From: Halostagnicola kamekurae
GTDB taxonomy: Archaea > Halobacteriota > Halobacteria > Halobacteriales > Natrialbaceae
Assembly (NCBI RefSeq): GCF_900116205.1
Contig: NZ_FOZS01000001.1
Span: 1-64,000, forward strand
DNA length: 64,000 nt
Reading direction: 5' to 3'
In this document: positions 51,950 to 60,939 of the stretch, one piece after another
Layout: each line of letters starts with the position of its first letter
How positions within the stretch are numbered: position 1 is the first letter of the stretch
Program-made: the position numbers and the translations under genes
Notes under the pieces: model-generated
Told to the model about the DNA's origin: nothing
The model's database searches: none
Seen by the model: the letters and a program-made list of their open reading frames with translations, nothing else

Positions 51950-53074
51950 CTACCTGGTCGTTCGCGATTCGATTTCGATACTCGTCTCAGAGACCGCCGT
52001 CACTTCGCCGGCGATGGACGCGTGCTGGGGATTACTGATTCTGTCGGAACTCGGGCTCGCTATCCGATCGCCGACGCTAACTCGATCACCAGTCTCGACG
52101 ATCGGGGCGGCAGATTCCACGATATCGGGATTCGGATTAGTCGCGAGTGGAATCCGAACCCGAGACGGGTCGATCGCCGTTGTAGGTTCGGTTTCTATCG
52201 GCCGGGCGTTCCAGTCGTACTCCTCGAGCACGTCGATCCGACCGTCACCGAGTTCGTTTTCCTCGGCGGTTCGCTCGTCGAGGACTAGCAGGCCGTTCGT
52301 GCTTTTTCTGACGCCGTAGGCCTCCAGCGGTGCGTCGATAGGAAAACACCAGCCCGGACCCCCGTCGGCGATCACAGCGTCCGAGGGGAGCGTATCGGCT
52401 GGCCGACCGGCCGCGTTCAAGAGTTCGCTTATCGGCGTGCCGATAGGGACCTCGAGAAACCGACCCCGCGCCACGTCACCGTCGACGTGCACGTACTTCC
52501 GCGTCACCGGCGTTTCGTCGGACAGCGCTCGCGCGATGTTGATTAGCGTCTCGGTATTCTGGACGAGCCAGCCGTGATCCATCGGGAGGTCACCGCGCAG
52601 CACCGTGCCGTCGACCACCTTGAGGAGCACACTCTCCATGCCGTACTGGTACTGATTGTCCGTGTACGCGAACACGACGCCCTCGTGTTCCTCGCGCTCG
52701 AGTGGTAACTCGCCCGGCGGAACGATCGTCCCGTCGGTATCGGCCTCGAGCGCGTGCATGTACTTCTCGCGGTCTTTCCACTTCGCGCTAACGATGATGC
52801 GGTCGACTACCGCCTGCTCTAGCAGGACGTCGAACAGTGCGGCGAGCGTTTGGGCCTTCGTCTTCCCGAGCCACTTATCGATGAAGTAGTTCGGCTCGCT
52901 CTCCTGGTGATTCACCAGCAGGGAATCGACCTGCCCCAGAGCGTCCCACTTCGCGAAGGACGGAAAGCCCGCACCGCCCGCACCCGCGACCCCCGCTTCG
53001 CGAATGCGCTCACGCCCCTGCGCTCGAACGTCTGGCCAGGTAGCCTGCGCGCCGTGCGTTTTCGGCGTTGTCAT
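51950..53074 (-). CDS. RnfC/PduS-like flavoprotein (NADH-quinone oxidoreductase FMN-domain fold)
   Basis: A 374-residue protein. GVAGAGGAGFPSFAKW and LVNHQESEPNYFIDKWL form the FMN/NADH-binding core of RnfC, NuoF and PduS proteins. A soluble ligand-binding beta-grasp (SLBB-like) region follows, with an HTH-free C-terminus (IASPSSDRISNPQHASIAGEV) resembling the RnfC barrel-sandwich domain. No CxxCxxC ferredoxin cluster is present, unlike RnfC. The ATG at 53074 matches the family start; the much longer open frame upstream overlaps the divergent gene. Likely an electron-transfer subunit, possibly cobalamin-related. Confidence 0.75.
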   Translation of the reverse strand: MTTPKTHGAQATWPDVRAQGRERIREAGVAGAGGAGFPSFAKWDALGQVDSLLVNHQESEPNYFIDKWLGKTKAQTLAALFDVLLEQAVVDRIIVSAKWKDREKYMHALEADTDGTIVPPGELPLEREEHEGVVFAYTDNQYQYGMESVLLKVVDGTVLRGDLPMDHGWLVQNTETLINIARALSDETPVTRKYVHVDGDVARGRFLEVPIGTPISELLNAAGRPADTLPSDAVIADGGPGWCFPIDAPLEAYGVRKSTNGLLVLDERTAEENELGDGRIDVLEEYDWNARPIETEPTTAIDPSRVRIPLATNPNPDIVESAAPIVETGDRVSVGDRIASPSSDRISNPQHASIAGEVTAVSETSIEIESRTTR

Positions 53075-53130
53075 GGCGGGTAAACGGTGGATCGATGCAA
53101 CGGTCAGACTTTGGCCGCAGCCGTGAGGGG

Positions 53131-53140
53131 AGTTTATAAA
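53131..53140 (+). promoter_or_regulatory. TATA box of HTH-10 regulator gene
   Basis: AGTTTATAAA lies about 31-40 bases before the ATG at 53171, placing the transcript start near 53163. The 96-base gap also must hold the minus-strand promoter of the RnfC-like gene, so the two are likely controlled together. Confidence 0.7.
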
Positions 53141-53170
53141 TGCACTACGTCCGTATCGTGGGCCACCCGA

Positions 53171-53836
53171 ATGCGTTATCTCGAAGTGAGTTTGCAGCGA
53201 CCGCCCAACGAGCGTCATCCGATGCACCAGTTTGTCGTCGAACACGATAGCTACGACGCCTCGAGACTGCTCTATCAACACCAGTACGCCGACGACGAAA
53301 ACGCGGTCCTGTTTCACGTCGACGGACCGCGTTCGCCCTACGAGGAGGTACTCGAGGACGTGCCAGCGACCCTCGAGTTCGAGATCGCTCCCTGTCGAGA
53401 CGAGACGTTTTATTTGTATGCTCGGGGATCGCTTACGGAGTCCGAACGGGTCTTTATCGACGCGGTATTCCAGCCAGGGTTGATAGCCGTCCCGCCGATC
53501 GTATATCAAACAGACGGGACGATTCGGCTGACGGCGATCGGCCCCTCCGATGCGATCCAGACAGCGGTCGGGAATATCTCCGATCTCATGAGCGTCGATG
53601 TCGTGTCGATCGGTGAGTTTCGCGCCGGGCGAATCAACTCGCGGACGGCCCTGACCCAGCGCCAGTTCGAGGCCGTCTCCGCCGCCGTCGATTGTGGCTA
53701 CTACCGCATGCCCAGCGAAGGATCGCTCGAGGAAATCGCCGCTCGCCTCGAGTGCTCGAGCGGGACGGCAGGTGAGTTGCTTCGCCGCGCCGAACGGACC
53801 GTGATGACGCGACTCGTCGGACGAAACCCGTTCTGA
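53171..53836 (+). CDS. Bacterio-opsin activator-like HTH-10 regulator
   Basis: A 221-residue protein. The N-terminal 150 residues are a beta-rich sensor-like region. Residues 155-215 are the HTH-10 domain of the Bat type: LTQRQFEAVSAAVDCGYYRMP, then GSLEEIAARLECSSGTAGELLRRAERTVM. The start at 53171 has the TATA box at the right distance. It is divergent from the RnfC-like gene and probably regulates it. Confidence 0.93.
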   Translation: MRYLEVSLQRPPNERHPMHQFVVEHDSYDASRLLYQHQYADDENAVLFHVDGPRSPYEEVLEDVPATLEFEIAPCRDETFYLYARGSLTESERVFIDAVFQPGLIAVPPIVYQTDGTIRLTAIGPSDAIQTAVGNISDLMSVDVVSIGEFRAGRINSRTALTQRQFEAVSAAVDCGYYRMPSEGSLEEIAARLECSSGTAGELLRRAERTVMTRLVGRNPF

Positions 53837-53974
53837 GGGGGAGCCATAGCACCGTGTGAGTTTTTCAATACAGGTGAAATCGCCAAACAAGCCCGATCGG
53901 CAACATAAACGGTCGAATCCAAAGAGAGACGAAGTAGATGTACGATTCGAGCCGATAACGGGCCGGGTAGAAAA

Positions 53975-54226
53975 CTAGTCCGAACCCATCGATGAGCCCG
54001 CTCGAGCGACCTCACCGGTCAACGCCAACAGTCCGATCCCGGCCGCACAATCGGGACAGCACGCTCGAGCGACCGCGGCGTACCGACTCTCGAGTGCCGG
54101 ACACGGCCGGGTCGAAACGCGGAGCACGCGGTCGGCGGGAATCGACTCGTCGCACCGATAACAGACGGTCGAGGAGGATCGGTCGGCGCTCGAGTGGCCA
54201 CCGGAATCGTCGGTGCTTGAGGTCAC
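53975..54226 (-). CDS. Small zinc-ribbon protein
   Basis: An 83-residue protein. CYRCDE (about 21-26) and CCPDC (about 56-60) give two CxxC pairs for one zinc ion, and the end is hydrophobic (AAGIGLLALTGEVAR). The GTG at 54226 is preceded by GGAGG; a TTG at 54259 would add 11 residues. Its last 87 bases are duplicated at 51711-51797. A haloarchaeal type of unknown role. Confidence 0.65.
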   Translation of the reverse strand: MTSSTDDSGGHSSADRSSSTVCYRCDESIPADRVLRVSTRPCPALESRYAAVARACCPDCAAGIGLLALTGEVARAGSSMGSD

Positions 54227-54379
54227 GCGAATCGCCTCCGGGGCATCGCTCGGGCGCAATTCCTCGGATATAGGCGACCGTTCGAGTCTTCGAGGTGGTC
54301 AAACGTGATGCTGCGCTGTCGTTCGAGAGTTTTTTGTCTCGGTGGGAGTAAGTAAAGCATGGCACCAAGTGTTCCGCTT

Positions 54380-54425
54380 GGAAGCCACACGCTTCGGGTG
54401 TTCTAGCACCCGTGGCATTTCACGC
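54380..54425 (+). repeat. Hairpin element B (related to 26594-26672)
   Basis: GGAAGCCAC is followed by CGGGTG-TTCTAG-CACCCG hairpin, with GCCAC/GTGGC forming an outer stem, then GGCATTTCACGCG. The arrangement and words match element A read on its minus strand. No believable gene is seen between 54227 and 54762; the rest is AT-rich from about 54470. Confidence 0.55.
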
Positions 54426-54762
54426 GTATGCCCGCGGCCAATTCGGCGCGCGCAGCTTCCATCATGACAGTTAGTCTGAAGTATAATATACCTACTGGTA
54501 CGGGATGGAAGAAGAGGTCTGGAGGAGGGAAAGAAGGTGGTTTGGATTGGAGTTATCGTGCTCGAGACGCTGTGATTTTACTTCGGATCAGTTGCAGGGT
54601 GCTCGAGGACGAACCGCAACGGTGGCTCTGTTGGAATCCTATTCTTCATCGGTATTTGAGCGTGTGACAGGCTACAGATTCGGATTGGCCGTTTACTATT
54701 TCACAGACCATATTGATAATGATCCGACATTCATATGTATGTATGAATCAAAATCGTGACCA

Positions 54763-54990
54763 ATGCCGGCTATCTCCCTGATAGGTGCTGTATTGTTTGT
54801 CCTCCAAGCTGTTGTCGGATACGATCTCTATCGTTCACTTCCGAGTAGTGGAATCTCTGAGATGGTTATCGGGGCTATGATCACAGGTGTCGGAATCACA
54901 TTCTTATTTGTATTTGGTATGGTTCCGACGCTTGCGCTTGATTTCGTGTTCGTATTGATCTCTACAGTGATATCTAGTCAATTCAACTAA
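54763..54990 (+). CDS. Small membrane protein, unknown
   Basis: A 75-residue protein with two hydrophobic segments (about 3-21, then 33-69 as one or two helices). The GC content is clearly lower than the chromosome average. It starts MPAISLIGAV after ACCA at 54763. No family is recognised, and it may be part of transferred DNA. Confidence 0.45.
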   Translation: MPAISLIGAVLFVLQAVVGYDLYRSLPSSGISEMVIGAMITGVGITFLFVFGMVPTLALDFVFVLISTVISSQFN

Positions 54991-55120
54991 CGGTACGTCC
55001 TGAATTGGTCCTTGTATCCTATCCCCGCGATACGTGAGACATCTGTACCTACTGATCCTTTCAAAGTTTGTTAGCCGATGTTTTTTTACCGATGATGGTT
55101 TCAACAGCCCCTAAACGGTC

Positions 55121-55189
55121 GAAAGTCCCTTTCAGTCCCGCCCGCGGTGAGTGTGTGGGCTGCTGTAGACAGCGTCGTCACAGCGGGCG
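55121..55189. other. Strong stem-loop, candidate structured RNA
   Basis: A small hairpin GAAAG/CTTTC (55121-55133) is followed by a longer stem: CGCCCGC (55139-55145) pairs with GCGGGCG (55183-55189), and GTGA (55147-55150) with TCAC (55178-55181), across one mismatch. Inside, GCTG/CAGC could pair. It lies in a 312-base gene-free gap (54991-55302) downstream of aIF1A. It could be a 3'-end structure of that transcript or an independent RNA; strand is not decided. A run of T lies at 55080-55087. Confidence 0.4.
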
Positions 55190-55302
55190 AAACGAGCTAT
55201 TTGACGGGATAGCCGACCGCTGATAAAATGGAGTCTCGTCGCATTACTTCCGGTCGGGCAATTGGCCGCCTACGGAGTGTACGCCCGTGTCTGATGGAAT
55301 CG

Positions 55303-55590
55303 CTATGCGATGTGGCCTTCGCGACGGAGCTGGTCGGCGTCGGACTTCTCGTAGCGCCAGGTGATGTCGGCCTTCTCGTCCTGCCAGTCCCAGGGCTCGA
55401 CGAGGACCACGTCGTCCTCACGGATCCAGATGCGTTTTTGCATCTTACCGGGGATGCGCGCGGTGCGTTCTTCCCCGTCGGCACAGCGGACTGTGACTCG
55501 GTTCGCCCCCAGCATGTTCGTGACCGTCGCGAAAACCTCGTCATCGTCTGGCATTCGGAGGTTTTTGCGGCTGCTCTCGTCCTCGCTCAT
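55303..55590 (-). CDS. eif1A: Translation initiation factor aIF1A
   Basis: A 95-residue OB-fold factor. [41 protein letters not shown] and [14 protein letters not shown] are the aIF1A hallmarks. It helps bring initiator tRNA to the small subunit. The ATG at 55590 gives the usual short acidic tail. The upstream open frame is not part of it. Confidence 0.97.
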   Translation of the reverse strand: MSEDESSRKNLRMPDDDEVFATVTNMLGANRVTVRCADGEERTARIPGKMQKRIWIREDDVVLVEPWDWQDEKADITWRYEKSDADQLRREGHIA

Positions 55591-55746
55591 ACGTCGTCGT
55601 TGGCGTTGGAGGGTTTTAAACTCTATCAACGAAATCGTGCGGATAGCGATCCGACGGCGGTGACCGGATTTCGGTCGGCGACGACTCGAGACCGGCGACA
55701 CCCCCAAACCGCGCCGTTTATTTTGGGCGGCAATCGACTCACGCGT

Positions 55747-55926
55747 ATGCTCGATAAACTCGGCCCGCTCGGTATCGCGGGGCTCATCATCGTTCTCGTC
55801 GGAATCGCGCTCATCGCTCTCGAGAGTCTCATGATCGCCGCCGGAATGGCGCTCGTGCTCGTCGGACTGGCGGTAACCGTCAAGGCGCTGGTGTCGGGGA
55901 TGCTCGGGGCCTTCGGCATGATGTAA
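55747..55926 (+). CDS. Small double-helix membrane protein (DUF7470-like)
   Basis: A 59-residue protein with two hydrophobic segments (about 8-28 and 31-52), beginning [13 protein letters not shown] and ending GAFGMM. A TATA-like GTTTATTTT about 38 bases upstream supports the start. It is a conserved short haloarchaeal type with unknown function; the family label is from memory. Confidence 0.65.
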   Translation: MLDKLGPLGIAGLIIVLVGIALIALESLMIAAGMALVLVGLAVTVKALVSGMLGAFGMM

Positions 55927-56008
55927 GAGGATACAGACAGGCGTTTCGCACCGTCCGGCCGCCCGATAACTGGATAACGTTAACGTGCTACCGGCCGTAT
56001 GGACTTCT

Positions 56009-56263
56009 ATGGGGTACACGTTGCACTATTACGACCTGGTGTTGCTCTGTATCGCCGCGAGCCTCGCAGCCGGGGTCCTCATCGGAGTCGCGACGTCGAT
56101 CGCGTTCGAAGTCTCAATTGCAGCTCTCGGACTCGTCGCCATCGGCTTCGTCGCCCACGCGCTGTTCGTCAACGGCCCCGTCGACGAACTCGAGGACCTG
56201 GGCGAGGAAGTCGAGCCCGCGGATGTTCCGCAGGTTCTCTCACCGCTCGAGACTCAGGACTAA
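56009..56263 (+). CDS. Small membrane protein with acidic tail (DUF7471-like)
   Basis: An 84-residue protein with two hydrophobic segments (about 6-28 and 32-52) and a cytoplasmic acidic tail ([19 protein letters not shown]). The ATG at 56009 is preferred; a GTG at 55985 is in frame. It ends 14 bases from the convergent DUF460 gene. Function unknown. Confidence 0.65.
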   Translation: MGYTLHYYDLVLLCIAASLAAGVLIGVATSIAFEVSIAALGLVAIGFVAHALFVNGPVDELEDLGEEVEPADVPQVLSPLETQD

Positions 56264-56277
56264 AACCGGCTCCGCGC

Positions 56278-58251
56278 TCAGGCTTCGTTGTCTCCCGCTC
56301 GGTGCTCGCTGATGAGCTGGTCGACCATCGACGCCTTCTGGTCGCGCCTGCGGTCTCGAGCCCGGTCGTGCCAGTCGTCGATCACGGCCTCGACGTCTTC
56401 CTCGCGAGCGACGGCGAGTTCGTCGACCTCCTGCATGGCGACGTCGCCCGCCGGGCCGACGGGGAGTTCGGCCTCGAAGAGGATCCGGTCGGCCGCATCC
56501 GAGAGCCCGCCGTCCTTGAGGACGACCCGCGGCTCGAATGAGGCGAGCAGTTCCGCGGTGGATTTGCCGGCACCGCTCGCGTCCCGGACGTAGACGACGT
56601 CGCCGGCTGCGATGCCGTACTGGTCGTCGGCCTCGCGGATCGCACCCTTGGTGAACTGCTCGATCACCTTCACCGGTACCAGCCCCTCCTTTTTGGCAGA
56701 TACGTCGCTGAAGTTCGAGTGATCGAGCTTCCAGAGGGCTTTCATCCGCTCGACTTTGTCCTCGAGGTCGTCGACACTCTCGCGGGCCTCGTCGCGTTCG
56801 CGCTCGAGGCGCTGTACCTTCTGCTCGAGGCGGCTCACCTCCGACTCCTTGCGGACCTGGCGACGCTCCTCGCGCCGGGAGACGGTGAGTTCCGCCTCGA
56901 GATCCTCGATCCGTTCGTCTTTGGTCTCGAGGCGCTCCTCGAGGCGCTCGACGTGTGACTGGAGGCGTTCGACCTGCCGGTCGAGCGATTTGATCCGCTT
57001 TTCCTCCTCGGTGAGTTCCCGCGGTTCGTGCTCGGTCGTCTCCTCCTCGTCCTCGGGTTCGTCGGAGAGATCCCGCAAAACGGCCTCGACGCTTTCCTCG
57101 TCGGCGACGACGCGCGCCGTCACCTCGCCGCGGTCGATTCCCGGCGGGAGTTTTGCGGCGATGCGCTCGAACTGATCCTCGTGATCGTCGACGGCGTACA
57201 GCGCCGCGGCCATCGCGTCCCGCTGGTGATCGTTGTCGTAGGGATGGTCGCGCGTGCGGTGTTGCTTCTCGTCGATTGGGAGATCACTGGTCGGCGTCCA
57301 CGCCGCGGCGTCGAAACTCCGCCGGAACTTCTCGACGGTCTCGGGGATCGGGGTCACGTCCGCCGCCACGATGATCGGCCGCCCGCGCTCGACGATCCAC
57401 TCGATCACGTCCGCGGCGTCGCTGGTTCGGGAACTCCAGACGTCGAGGATCTCGCCCTCGAGACTGGCGATGGCGACCGCGGTGGTCGTTCCCGGGTCGA
57501 TGCCGACGACGACGTGGTCGCGACGCTTGGCGAGCGGCTTGAACTCGATCCCGTCGCGGCGTTCGCGTTCGATCTCGATCCGAACGTCGCCCGAGCGCTC
57601 GTTCGAGACGGGGATGTCGCTCGGACGCCCCTGCACCGTGAACACGGCGTTGGCGTAGCCGCCGTAGGACTCCCGGATGTCGGTCTCGAACTCGAGGTTC
57701 TCGTCTTCGAGTTCGGATTCGACCTCGCGAGCGCGGCGCTTGACCGAGCCGTGAATCCGCCGGGTGTAGCGGTCCTCGCTCCAGCCGCCCTTGCCGGTCG
57801 AACGACCTCTCGAGACTTTCACCGTCGTCGTATCGGTAAAGGCCGAGACTTCGTGGCCGACGTTGTGGGCCGCGAGTTTGGCGGCGGCCTCGGCCTCTTT
57901 CATCGGGTCCTTGCCGTAGGGGATTCCGTGGCGTTTGGCAACTCGAGAGAGGGGTTCGGGCTGTTGGGCCCCCGTCACCTGCACGAGTCTGGTCTCGGCG
58001 GGCAGCGACCCCAGAAAGTGGATCAACTGGTCTTTGTCTGCCGCCAGTTCGTACATGTTGTCCGTCGCGACGAGCGCCGGCTCGACATCGTCGATCAGCC
58101 GTCTGAGTTTGCGGTGGGTGACGACGTCTCGATCGAGCTCCTCGCCGTCGTACTGGACCAGCGCGTAGGAAGGCGAGTCACCGCGGACGTCCCCGCTCTG
58201 AACGTCGACGCCGAAGACGACTGCGTTCAACGCACTCGTTCGGGTGCTCAC
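56278..58251 (-). CDS. DUF460 protein with RNase H-like fold and coiled coil
   Basis: A 657-residue protein. The N-terminal part (FGVDVQSGD, DNMYELAADK) precedes an RNase H-like domain (HVVVGIDPGTTTAVAIASLEGEIL, DATPIP-type AADVTPIP, and YDNDHQRDAMAAALYA), characteristic of the archaeal DUF460 family. Residues about 400-505 are a long charged coiled coil (KRIKSLDRQVERLQSHVERL), and the C-terminus is a small alpha/beta domain. The start is a GTG. Acidic nuclease-type residues suggest a nucleic-acid role; no function is established. Confidence 0.88.
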   Translation of the reverse strand: MSTRTSALNAVVFGVDVQSGDVRGDSPSYALVQYDGEELDRDVVTHRKLRRLIDDVEPALVATDNMYELAADKDQLIHFLGSLPAETRLVQVTGAQQPEPLSRVAKRHGIPYGKDPMKEAEAAAKLAAHNVGHEVSAFTDTTTVKVSRGRSTGKGGWSEDRYTRRIHGSVKRRAREVESELEDENLEFETDIRESYGGYANAVFTVQGRPSDIPVSNERSGDVRIEIERERRDGIEFKPLAKRRDHVVVGIDPGTTTAVAIASLEGEILDVWSSRTSDAADVIEWIVERGRPIIVAADVTPIPETVEKFRRSFDAAAWTPTSDLPIDEKQHRTRDHPYDNDHQRDAMAAALYAVDDHEDQFERIAAKLPPGIDRGEVTARVVADEESVEAVLRDLSDEPEDEEETTEHEPRELTEEEKRIKSLDRQVERLQSHVERLEERLETKDERIEDLEAELTVSRREERRQVRKESEVSRLEQKVQRLERERDEARESVDDLEDKVERMKALWKLDHSNFSDVSAKKEGLVPVKVIEQFTKGAIREADDQYGIAAGDVVYVRDASGAGKSTAELLASFEPRVVLKDGGLSDAADRILFEAELPVGPAGDVAMQEVDELAVAREEDVEAVIDDWHDRARDRRRDQKASMVDQLISEHRAGDNEA

Positions 58252-58364
58252 GGACGACTATAGGGGCGAGAACGGTATAAATCCGGCGCGGAATCGCTGC
58301 AGTACTTCGATCCGCGGTCTTCACAATGTATTTACACATCACGTCACTCTGTTGTACCGATAGA

Positions 58365-58559
58365 ATGTCGTCGGAGCAGTCATCGCGAGACTCCCTACTC
58401 GGATACGCGGTACTGGCGGTCTTACTTCTCGCTGTGATCGCTCACGAGGTGTACGAAGTACCACTCAACCAGTTGTTGCAGACGGGGCTTTTGGTCGCGC
58501 TGGTTGTGATCTCCTATCAGATACTGCTCGTACTGAAGGACATCCGACGAAAACTGTGA
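58365..58559 (+). CDS. Small membrane protein, unknown
   Basis: A 64-residue protein with two hydrophobic segments (about 11-27 and 34-54), starting MSSEQSSRDSLLG and ending LKDIRRKL. The start at 58365 is preferred over 58326 because the extension is Cys/Thr-rich. No family is recognised. Stands between the DUF460 gene (divergent) and rnz (convergent). Confidence 0.55.
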   Translation: MSSEQSSRDSLLGYAVLAVLLLAVIAHEVYEVPLNQLLQTGLLVALVVISYQILLVLKDIRRKL

Positions 58560-58611
58560 CAACACCCACCGACACGCCGGCCGCGTCGAATCGAACGGCC
58601 GGAACGGGCGT

Positions 58612-59538
58612 TCAGTCGTCCTGATACGGAATCTCGAGCCGGTCCCCGTCTTCCGGCAGCGAGACCTCGCCGTCGAACACGTCTCGAGCCTGCGCGAGGT
58701 GATCCTCGACGTCGCCGGCGTACCGCGAGGAGATGTGCATGAGCGCCAGCCGATCCGCGCCGGCCCTGCGGGCGATTTCGGCCGCCTGTCGTGCCGTCGA
58801 GTGTGCCGTGTCCGTCGCGCGCTCGGTCCGGTCGTCGGCGAACGTGGCGTCGTGGATCAGCAGATCCGGCTCATCCGCGACCTCGATCGTCGCTTGCGTC
58901 GGGCGGGTATCGCCCGTGTAGACGAGCGAGCGGCCGGGACGGGGTTCACCGACGACCTGATCCGGTTCGACGACGGTGCCGTCCTCGAGTTCGACGGCCT
59001 CGCCCTCGTGGAGTCTCGAGAACTTCGGGCCGACCGGGACGCCGAGTTCTTCGGCGCGCTCGCGGTCGAACCGGCCCTTGCGGTCGTCCTCTACCAGTGC
59101 GTAGCCGACCGAGCGCGTGTCGTGGTCGGTCTCGAAGACCCGAACCTCGTACTCGTCGGCGCGGTAGGCGACGTCGTCGCCGCCGACCTCGTTGATCCGG
59201 ACCGGAAACGACGGCCGGTTGCCGAGCGCGTTGACGAGCGAAGAGATCTCCGATCGGGTGCCCCGCGGCGTGTGGATCGCAAGCGGGTCCGTCCGGTCGT
59301 TGAACGCCATCGTCTGGAGGAGTCCCGGAATACCGAGGACGTGATCGCCGTGGAGGTGGGTCACGAAGAGATGGGAGATCGAGAACCCCGTTCGAAAGCG
59401 CATCATCTGTCGCTGGGTTCCCTCGCCGGCGTCGAACAACAATTCGTCGCCCTCGCGCGCGACGAAGAGGCTGGTGGGGTTCCGTCGAGCGGTCGGAATC
59501 GCCCCGCTGGTTCCGAGAAACGTCACGCACAGTGGCAT
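58612..59538 (-). CDS. rnz: Ribonuclease Z (tRNA 3' endonuclease)
   Basis: A 308-residue metallo-beta-lactamase fold enzyme that trims tRNA 3' ends before CCA addition. The metal motif is HLHGDH (residues 61-66); ETDHDTRSVGY, VYTGDTRP, LIHDATF and HSTARQAAEIA carry the other ligands; HISSRY is near the end. The length is normal. The window's tRNA-Ala lacks an encoded CCA, so it is a substrate for such an enzyme. Confidence 0.96.
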   Translation of the reverse strand: MPLCVTFLGTSGAIPTARRNPTSLFVAREGDELLFDAGEGTQRQMMRFRTGFSISHLFVTHLHGDHVLGIPGLLQTMAFNDRTDPLAIHTPRGTRSEISSLVNALGNRPSFPVRINEVGGDDVAYRADEYEVRVFETDHDTRSVGYALVEDDRKGRFDRERAEELGVPVGPKFSRLHEGEAVELEDGTVVEPDQVVGEPRPGRSLVYTGDTRPTQATIEVADEPDLLIHDATFADDRTERATDTAHSTARQAAEIARRAGADRLALMHISSRYAGDVEDHLAQARDVFDGEVSLPEDGDRLEIPYQDD

Positions 59539-59720
59539 TGGCTACGGTTCGGACCGCGGCGACTAAACCGGCTTCGGATCGAAGCGGACCGACGCGCAAC
59601 TGGGTCATCGGTCCGGTCGGGCGTCGTGACGAGCCTCGGCGCTTCACGAGCGGATCCGCAATAGAAATTGAGTTCGATCGGTTCGGTTCGCGACCAGCGA
59701 TAGCGCCCGATAGGCGACGA

Positions 59721-60818
59721 CTACCGACAGGTTCCGCTCGCCGTGACTTCGACGTCCTCGGAGAGCGCCGCAGCCGCGCCGGTCGCGATCTCCCTCCAGT
59801 AGGCGCGTCGGGTCGCGTAACTCTGTGCGAGGAAGACGCTGTCGGCGCCGAGCTGGTCGACGAGCAGCCCGTCACCCGTCAGGCCGTCGTCGGCCGGCAG
59901 CGTCGCCTGCTCGGCACAGGAGGGCAACGCGGCGTTGATCGAATCCCGAACGCTCTCGAGCGTCGATAGCGGCGCGTTTCCGGCGACGACGATCCCGGTG
60001 TCACAGACGCCGCCGAAGTCCACCGCGACGTCGAAGTCGGTGTCCGCGATCGTCTCGAGTTCGGGATAGGACTCCGGCGAGAGCGCCATCGACGGGACGT
60101 ACCATCGCTGGAACGCGCCCGCGTCCGGCCCCCAGCCTTTCGTCCGCCAGCAGGTCGCGCCGGCCAGATCCGCGGCATGTTCGGCCTGATCGTCCGTTTT
60201 CGGCTGGACGGCGCCGCCGTGGGGTGCGATGAAGATCCGGTCGGAGCCGTTCTCGTCGAGGCGCTCGATCAGTTCGCCCTGCTCTCTGGCCTCCGACTCG
60301 GAGAGACTCGGGTTCGGAATCGTCGACGTGATCTCGGCGTCGAACTCCTCGTCGCTCACCGAACAGTCGCCCGCGGGGCCGGGACAGTTCGTCTCGTCGG
60401 TCGTCGCCTGTAGCTCGGCCGATCCGAGGTCAAGCCGACACCGAGCGCTGTCGGACATGCGGACGATGTCCTCCGGCGCCTCGGGGCGTTTTTCCGCGAT
60501 CGTATAGACTGCGAACTCGCTCGAGTCGTCCGGGCGGGACAGTCGAACCTGCTGGCCCGCCGAGAGCCCGTGTGCCGAGAGCAGTCGCGGATCGGCCGAA
60601 ATCGACGTTCGGTCTTCCACGAACTCGGCCTGTCCGTCTGCGAGCGAACAGACGAGACACGTCTCGAGGTCCGCCTCGCTGATGGCACTCGTGGCCGCCT
60701 GGTAGGAGCCGACAGCGAGGCCGAGTGCCGCCGGGGTTCCGACCATGGCGGTCAGGAGCGATCGTCGCGACGGGTTGAATCGGTCGATGCGTCCGTTGGT
60801 GTCTGAATCGTTTGTCAT
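59721..60818 (-). CDS. Poly-gamma-glutamate hydrolase-like Tat-exported protein
   Basis: A 365-residue protein. The Tat-like motif SRRSLL (about 17-22) leads into a hydrophobic segment. The rest resembles phage and bacterial poly-gamma-glutamate hydrolases of the PghP family: FIAPHGGAVQPKTDDQAEHAA corresponds to their zinc-site strand, and HGG matches. In classical PghP the next site has a Glu in GIEPGTS, here replaced (GAVQPKT), so activity needs testing. It lies 121 bases after pgsB on the same strand, an operon position that implies release or trimming of the polymer at the cell surface. Confidence 0.8.
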   Translation of the reverse strand: MTNDSDTNGRIDRFNPSRRSLLTAMVGTPAALGLAVGSYQAATSAISEADLETCLVCSLADGQAEFVEDRTSISADPRLLSAHGLSAGQQVRLSRPDDSSEFAVYTIAEKRPEAPEDIVRMSDSARCRLDLGSAELQATTDETNCPGPAGDCSVSDEEFDAEITSTIPNPSLSESEAREQGELIERLDENGSDRIFIAPHGGAVQPKTDDQAEHAADLAGATCWRTKGWGPDAGAFQRWYVPSMALSPESYPELETIADTDFDVAVDFGGVCDTGIVVAGNAPLSTLESVRDSINAALPSCAEQATLPADDGLTGDGLLVDQLGADSVFLAQSYATRRAYWREIATGAAAALSEDVEVTASGTCR

Positions 60819-60939
60819 GGTGTCATCGTTTCGATGGGAGCGTACCGCCTCCCGAGCGGCAGTCGACGAGCGAAGCGCCTGTGACCGGACGTCGACGAGT
60901 CGAGTGGCACTGTCGACGTGGGATTTCGTCTTTACATGA

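Noticed and set aside
51950-53890. 646-codon frame containing the RnfC-like protein
   Set aside because: The upstream extension is antisense to the HTH-10 regulator; the family N-terminus starts at 53074.
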